From: Chloranthus sessilifolius
Taxonomy: Eukaryota > Streptophyta > Magnoliopsida > Chloranthales > Chloranthaceae
Length of the DNA stretch: 64,000 bases
Assembly: GCA_021018995.1 (NCBI GenBank)
Contig: CM037590.1
Span: forward strand, 87,762,097 to 87,826,096
Direction: 5' to 3'
Shown: piece by piece, positions 58,400 to 64,000 of the stretch
Layout: every line of letters starts with the position of its first letter
How positions within the stretch are numbered: position 1 is the first letter of the stretch
Notes under the pieces: generated by a model
Told to the model about the DNA's origin: nothing
Database searches by the model: none
Seen by the model: only the letters and a program-made list of their open reading frames with translations
Position numbers and translations under genes: made by a program

Positions 58400-59742
58400 C
58401 AGGTTTTGCAGTGATGTCAAGACCTGGTCCTCGAAAGAAGTATTTCTAGGTTGAGAAGGGGGTAAGACCAACTGATTTTGCTGCTTATGGGGCTGCTAAT
58501 GGTGCTGGAAGGTAGACCTAGGGGCATTCCCTTGATTGAACTGCTGTTGTGGCCTTTGTGGTAAGGCCAACATCTGCTGGGGCTGCATGTAGTTATCTTG
58601 CTTCCACCTCAGATTTGGGTGGTCTCTCCATTGGTAACCAGCATTTTGGTGCTGCTATCCATATGGCTGCCTATTGTAGCCCCCAGATTGTTGTTGGCCA
58701 TAAGATTGAGCAGCAGCAGCATGTTCCAACATCAATTCAGGAAATTGTCCTGCAGATGGATATTCCTTCACTGTGTGCTATGGGGACTGGCATATCAGGC
58801 ATGCCTCCGCCACATGAGCAGCCCTTCTGGGTTGCATCACAGTAAATAATTTATCAAACTTCATAGAGAGGTTTTCCATCTGCAGCTGCAAGTCATTGTT
58901 CCCAGACACCTCATAAATTTTTCCTTTTGATCCAGCAGCAGGCCCCACCTTTGACTCAGATCCCTGACTAGTTCTTGCCAGGAATGGCTTTTGAAAAGCA
59001 TTCTCACTAATCACCTCAAACAATTCCCATGCCTCCTCAGCAGTCTTGTGCATGTAGGATCCACCACAAGAGGCATCAACCATATCTCTATTTTTCTCAT
59101 CAATCCCATTGTAGAAGCTTTGTACAAGCTGCCACTCAGGGATCTTGTGGTGGGGGCATTGTTTGAGCATCTCTTTAAACCTATCCCAGGACTGGTTAAA
59201 ATCCTTAGTTGGGGATTGAGCAAACGCAAGAATCTCTTTCCTCAACTGGCTAGTTTTGGTCTAAGGGAAGAACTTGGTTAGGAATCTGGTCTGCAGGTCT
59301 TTCCATGAAGCAATGCTATTGTTGGGAAGAGTGGTCAGCTAGGTACTGGCCCTATCCTTCAGAGAGAAGGGAAAGAGTCTGAGCCTAGTAGCCTCAGGTC
59401 CCAAACCAGTGATATTAAAAGTGGTGCACAAGGCCAAGAACTGGTCAATATGCTTGTAAGGGTCCTCTTTGCTAAGCCCATGGAAAGTTGGCAGCATCTG
59501 GATGATTGAAGTTTTTATCTCATAATTCCCCTGAACATCAGGGAATTGAAAGCTAAAAGGGGAGTTATAGTCATCCGGAGCATTCAACTCCTTGAGGGTT
59601 CTGGGTTATTCTTCACCCATAATTGCTCTCACAGATTCACTTGGGGGCTCTCCTATGGTGTGCCTGTCTCTTCTAAGTCTCCTTCCCCTTTCTAACTCAT
59701 GGTTAAGAGGCTCTAAAGCAGGGCCGAGGGATCTCCTCCCTA
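58400..59742 (-). pseudogene. Gag of E (Athila type)
   Basis: The N-terminal part carries RRSLGPALEPLNHELERGRR and FHGLSKEDPYKHIDQFLALC, the start of the capsid domain. The middle shows SFYNGIDEKNRDMVDASCGG and KTAEEAWELFEVISENAF. A zinc-knuckle start CLICQSP and a Q/N-rich tail with WRDHPNLRW follow. The arrangement equals that of B and of Athila gag in general. It is broken, with several breaks. Confidence 0.83.
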
Positions 59743-60087
59743 GCATACAAGCATACCAACAGCAAGGAAAGCTTCTTGCAGGCACATTACAAAAGAATAA
59801 TTGTACACTAACAAATTTATCTAACTAGTTTACAGCTATTCAAAGAATACATTTAAACTATCCTAGATACTGCTAGAAAAAAAATTGTTTAAGAAAGATA
59901 GACAGAGCTTTAAAAGTCAGAGTTTGCAAACAGAGGTAGCTAAGCTCCAATTGCAGTCCAACTATCCTTCACTGCTGTTGTCTAGATCTGCAAGAAAGGT
60001 TCAAAATTATGTCAGCAGTATCAATTATTCACATGTGCAAAGAATACTAACAATACAAAAACTAAGGGTCTACTAATAGATCATCTC

Positions 60088-60105
60088 TCCCCGGCAGCGG
60101 TGCCA
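60088..60105 (-). promoter_or_regulatory. Primer-binding site of E
   Basis: The - strand reads TGGCACCGCTGCCGGGGA, six bases inside the 5' LTR. This is the Athila-type site, usually given as complementary to tRNA-Asp. Confidence 0.85.
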
Positions 60106-60111
60106 AATACT

Positions 60112-62519
60112 TGTTGATTACTTCTGGTGTGCTTTCATTATTGGTTGGTGGTGAAAGTTATTTAAAAATCAAAGACAGAGTAAAACAGGGGGTTAATCCA
60201 GCACAACTCAGAAGTCCTAGACCTGCAAGATACAGGGTCCTTTGTAGCAAGTTTTGATAAGTAAGAGTTTGTCCCACAGGGAAAGGTGATCTAGAGCTCC
60301 AAGGGAGCCATCTCTAGTAGTCCCTCCAGATCTGTTTACAGATCTGGCAGTCCTAGAAGGAGGGGAGTTTAAGGTCACTTATTCTAAGTATTCTAATATC
60401 TAAACTACAGAAAGTGTTGAGAGGATGGATGGAATGTGGAAAATGAGTGTAAAAAGGTTGAGAAGTACGTTATTGAGCTAGGGTCAGAGAAGTTTTATAA
60501 CTCAGATTTAGATCTGATGTTATAGAAATCCTGTCCAGAGGCTACATTATCACCTCTGAGGAGAAAGGATCCAACCCATCACTCAGCCATGATTCCACCC
60601 TTAAGGCTATAACCTGTCCACTTGAATGGTCATAAATTATCCCATAGGGGAGCCACTATCCAGGGATGGGTCAAAACATAACAAGTAAATCATTGCAGGC
60701 ACTATTTCATCTAGGCTACCAGCTCAAGAATCCATAGGAAACCTCAACCTCTAAAGTTCTATATGTGGGGCTAAGGCTGTAGGACCATGATAGCCCAGAC
60801 ACAAAACCAGCAAGAGATTGAGTACAACCTTTGATCTAGCTGTCCATTGCTTGAGCGAGGCTACAATGGTCCAGTCACCAGCCTACAATCTCTATAACCA
60901 GATCAGATCCAACATCTGATGGTGGATCTATACAAATATGGGGGAGTCTGCCTTTGTACAATCTCTCACCAGGCTTCTACAAGCTCAGGTGTAAAGAAGA
61001 AGGATCCATCTTGGATCGGTGGATCAGAATCACCGTAAGGCTATAATCTGTCCACTTAAATGGTCACAGACTATCCCAGAGGTTATCCTCCTCACGGAGC
61101 CCAAAACAAAACAAGATTATCGCTGCTACCACCATGCTCACAAGGCTACCAGCAAAAGCTCCCATGGGGATTTCAGATCTAGTGGGTCCTGTGGTGGGGC
61201 TAAGGCTGTAGGACCATGATAGCCCAGACACACAGGTCACTTGGATCTGAGTGGCCCTTAGAATCAGTTCTCCATTGCTTTGAAACACAGCCAAAGTGAT
61301 CGCGGATCACAAGGCAGCAGCCTTGCACAGAGCATCTCACACATAAACACCAATCCCACAAAGTACAGATCCTATTACAGAACTTCCATTGATCTAATTC
61401 AAAAACACATACAAAGGCATAGCCAGTAAGTGCTAGACTATGGAGAGAAGGAAAGAAAAAGAAAACTACTTACTGCTAAAAAGAAAGAGAAAAGACAAAA
61501 TGATCTGAGATGGGTTCCCAGATGCCTAAACCTAAGCTCAGGTATGGGTTTATATAGCAGTGGGGTGGCAGCGCATTAGGGTTAGGAAACCCTAATTTTA
61601 ACGATGCCACGTGGCCTGCTAATGATCCTTGGATGCCTCGGGGCACATGCACAGAGATTTGAGAATGGGAGTGCGTGCCTTAATCGCTGGAAATACCTAG
61701 AAGGTCTTCTACTGAAGAGATGGAAGTTTAGGGTCAGAGCTTCGCTAGGTAGCTGTAGTTTCCCAGACTTGTCGTGTGGTAGCTCGTTGCTCTTCGCTAA
61801 GATGATTTGACACTGAAGCTTCAGCCGTCGCGAGGTTGCCTTGGTTTGCTCTTCAGGCAGTCGCGCGGTAGAGAGTTGCGCTCTCGCTGGATTGGGCTTC
61901 GCGAGGTTAAATAGAAAACACAGTCTCAAGTGTCACGGGGTTGAAATTCAAGCGATCAGCGATCGATCGGTCTTATTTGGCAGCCAAGCACTTCTCTTTA
62001 CTTAGACTTCGCGAGTTACCTCGCGAGGCTCTACTGAGTTCTGAACAGCGCGAGGTTCTATGTCTCACTTGATCTTCGCGAGATTGGCTTTGCCTTCGCC
62101 AAGATGTTTTCTTTCTTGAATGGCGTGAGAACTGTGCGAGGCATTCTTCTTCTGATAATTGCATCCCACGGTGATTGCGCGACAGCTGCGTAAGGAATCT
62201 TTTGAAGCTCTCTCTCCTCAGCCGTTCTAAGTGAACTGCACAAGATTGAGAGAGGTCTGCTTTGAACTGCACGACACTATGCGATGTGTTCTACTCTTGA
62301 GCTTCGCGAGAGCTGCGCGAGTTTGAGTTTCTGAAGCTCTTCAGTCATTCATCTGAGGGATATTTGGTGCCAAAGCAGGCTCCTTAACAGGATTCTTGGC
62401 CTTATTTCACTACTAATTATTACCTACACAAAACACTTAACAAGAACTTATTAGGTGGCTAAGGGTCTAGTCAAAGGTTAAGTTAAGGGGTGAAAAGTGG
62501 TACTTTTCAGGTCTTAACA
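60112..62519 (-). mobile_element. 5' LTR of E
   Basis: 2408 bp, TGTTGATTAC to GGTCTTAACA. It carries a TTTATATA box at 61549-61556, and a CGCGAG cluster (61730-62320) whose words are better kept than in the other LTR (for example TTCGCGAG, CCTCGCGAGG). It contains only about one unit of the 30-bp repeat. Confidence 0.93.
61730..62320. repeat. CGCGAG-word cluster in the 5' LTR of E
   Basis: At least eight exact CGCGAG words occur, among them 61829, 61898, 62008, 62020, 62047, 62085 and two near 62305-62318. The copies pair with those in the 3' LTR. Confidence 0.82.
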
Positions 62520-63658
62520 GTCATTCTACAATGGAAATACTCTCAGATCTGTAGTCTGTGCAGCTAGGAACCTACAATAGCACTCTTAACCTTACCCAAT
62601 TACAGATCTAACTTCGCTCCTCGCTACTCCAAGAAACTTAGCCAACCATGGTTGGGCTAAAAGAGGGAAATGGGATTTCTTTGCAAGCTCTAATCTCCAG
62701 AATTTGGCTCAGATCTCGATCCTCCCCCAATTATAATTGGGGTCTCTATTTTTCCTGCCAAAAATCCCTTCTAAAAGGTTGTCAGAGTTTTTTTGAGTAC
62801 TATTAAAGCATGTGGGTCAGTTTGGGCTTCCTAGGGCATCTTTTGGAACTATTGTGTCGGTCACCAAGTGCCTCGGGTTGCGTGCAGTAAGTCACCAAAT
62901 CACAACGTGTGCACAGTTGAATTTCTGAGAAGTTCTGCACACAATTTTGACAGGTTCAGGAAGCTTTCGACAGGTTCAGATAGAGCTTTTTGGTCCTTTC
63001 GCTAGGTTCTCAGATTTGTTCGATAGGTTTTGATTGGAAGAATCTTCGCTTAGAGTTCCAGCCTTCTCAGTCCTTGGGTTGGAGTATTCGACAGGTTGGA
63101 GAGACTCTTCGATAGGTTGGAGAGCCATTTCGACAGGTTCCGCTCTACATTTCATCGTTTTGATAGGTTTGCTTTCAGTCTTATCGAAAGGCTCAATCAC
63201 CCTTCGATAGGTTCTATTTCAGCATTTTCATCTCAATGGGTTCAAGAAACCATTCGATAGGTTCCTTTGACACTTCAGGCAGGTTTTCGATAGGATGGTT
63301 TCTTCTTTCCTTTCAGCTGCTCGATAGGTTATGAGATCCTATCGAACTCCTCAATCCAGATGAATTCATCCTTCTACTTTCAGCTCCGATTGAAGTCCTT
63401 AGGTGACCAATCGATAGGGCATTTTTAGCCTATTTTCACTTCCTTCGCCTTGCCCTGCTGTAGCCACGTGCTCCAAGGGTCAGTGAGGTGCTACCCTCTG
63501 GTGTGCTATTGATGGATTTATCCTGTGCTGAGAGATAGCTCCTTTTTGGGCATTCTTGAGTGCTTTTCTGTATTAGTATCTTTTTTTGTTGTTGTCTACA
63601 AAATGCACTTGACAAAAGCTTATTAGTGTGCTCACAGGTCTATCAATGGTCAGGTTAT
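62520..63658 (-). mobile_element. 5' LTR of B, right part
   Basis: It continues the B LTR after E, matching 39106-40260. It includes a second TCGATAGG cluster at 62940-63420. The match with the left LTR ends at about 63658, where the extra ORF of A2 resumes. Confidence 0.85.
62940..63420. repeat. TCGATAGG-word cluster in the 5' LTR of B
   Basis: This is the counterpart of 39540-40020. Several positions that read GATAGG in one LTR read GACAGG in the other, and the reverse, so the two variants interchange between copies. Confidence 0.85.
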
Positions 63659-64000
63659 TAGTGGTAGCTCCCTCTTCCATTGTGGGTGCTGCTTGAGTTA
63701 GCAGCTCCTCCTCCTTCTCAATTAAAGTGCCACTGATCCCCCACTGTTTCTTTTCACATTTGCTAGCGGCCAGGTTGAGGGTCTCCTCATTCATCTGAAA
63801 GTGGTAGCCCCCCAATTGCAGTAGAGCTATAATGAGCCTACAATAGGGCAAGGCATGGGGCTTCTGCTCTCTCTTAACCTTCTCATGTATGTCTTTCATC
63901 CCTTCAAAAATCAGCTTTGCAGCATCAAATTAGTGGTTGTAGTGGAAGGAGTGGAGGGCATCAGCAATTGGGGACCTCCTCTCTTGCTGGTGCCCAGAGC
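63659..64000 (-). pseudogene. N-terminal part of the extra ORF of A2
   Basis: The - strand encodes SGHQQERRSPIADALHSF, AAKLIFEGMKDIHEKV, LPYCRLIIALLQLGGYHF and KKQWGISGTLI, matching the E extra ORF over the same region. It runs out of the window on the right. The rest of the gene lies at 36478-38450, beyond element B. It is a fossil with breaks. Confidence 0.82.

Larger units (their letters stand above)
48886..62519 (-). mobile_element. Athila-type element E inside the LTR of B
   Basis: The LTRs are 48886-51949 (3') and 60112-62519 (5'). The primer site is at 60088-60105, the polypurine tract at 51950-51964. The flanks GTCACT (48880-48885) and GTCATT (62520-62525) look like a slightly diverged target duplication. 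The interior holds gag (58400-59742) and a long extra ORF (53830-57592). I see no protease, RT, RNase H or integrase, so it looks non-autonomous. LTRs differ by about 3% by eye outside a tandem array present in only one. It is younger than B, which it interrupts. Confidence 0.88.
38451..63658 (-). mobile_element. Athila-type element B, interrupted by E
   Basis: It inserted into the extra gene of A2. The left (3') LTR is 38451-40289; the interior runs from the polypurine tract (40290-40304) through an extra ORF, protease and gag to about 48110. The right (5') LTR is split by E into about 48117-48885 and 62520-63658, and is incomplete. I see no RT, RNase H or integrase, so the element looks non-autonomous. 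LTR halves differ by roughly 8-9% by eye, clearly older than C or E. No clear primer site is visible and the ends of the right LTR are not intact, so the target duplication cannot be read. Confidence 0.82.

Overview
The window is intergenic DNA from a flowering plant with a large, repeat-rich genome. I find no host gene, rRNA, tRNA or CRISPR array. Nearly all of it is LTR retrotransposon sequence from three plant Ty3/gypsy lineages: Athila, Tat (Ogre-like) and Tekay/Del chromovirus. This combination is typical of angiosperms. The species cannot be told from the sequence.

Layout. 1-1536 is part of an Athila-type LTR (A1). 1537-6481 is the 3' portion of a Tat element on the + strand (D), ending in a full LTR. 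6482-7594 is unassigned. 7595-9831 is the 3' part of a Tekay chromovirus pol on the - strand. From 9832 to the right edge lies one old Athila-type element on the - strand (A2), opened twice by younger insertions. The first is a 22-kb Tat element (C, 13810-35819) with a perfect 5-bp target duplication, GTACT. The second is another Athila-type element (B, 38451 to about 63658), whose own right LTR is split by a fourth element (E, 48886-62519). The nesting is Tekay > A2 > {C; B > E}. LTR divergence judged by eye agrees: roughly 8-9% for B, and only a few percent for E and C. All are fossils.

Content. C carries PR, RT, RNase H, a second RNase H and integrase on the - strand. Between integrase and the 3' LTR it carries two genes on the opposite strand: a DUF7745-like coiled-coil protein and an intron-bearing plant-mobile-domain (PMD, MAIN-like) protein. 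D keeps remnants of both. B and E carry gag and a long downstream extra ORF (often called env-like in Athila); B also carries protease. I see no RT, RNase H or integrase in either.

Main observation. Each family has its own short DNA motif, concentrated in its LTR and again just upstream of its extra gene or genes. C has 16 copies of a 21-bp palindrome with arm GGCGTATATA. D has a palindrome of the same size and layout but with different arms (GGCGCAACTA), at the corresponding places. B has clusters of TCGATAGG. E has clusters of CGCGAG, and the related A1 and A2 LTRs share that motif; their extra-gene flanks are not visible here. I read this as a possible family-specific recognition system, in which a protein made by the extra gene would bind the motif of its own family, by analogy with the VANC anti-silencing proteins of VANDAL transposons. 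The motif layout is seen directly; the function is inference.
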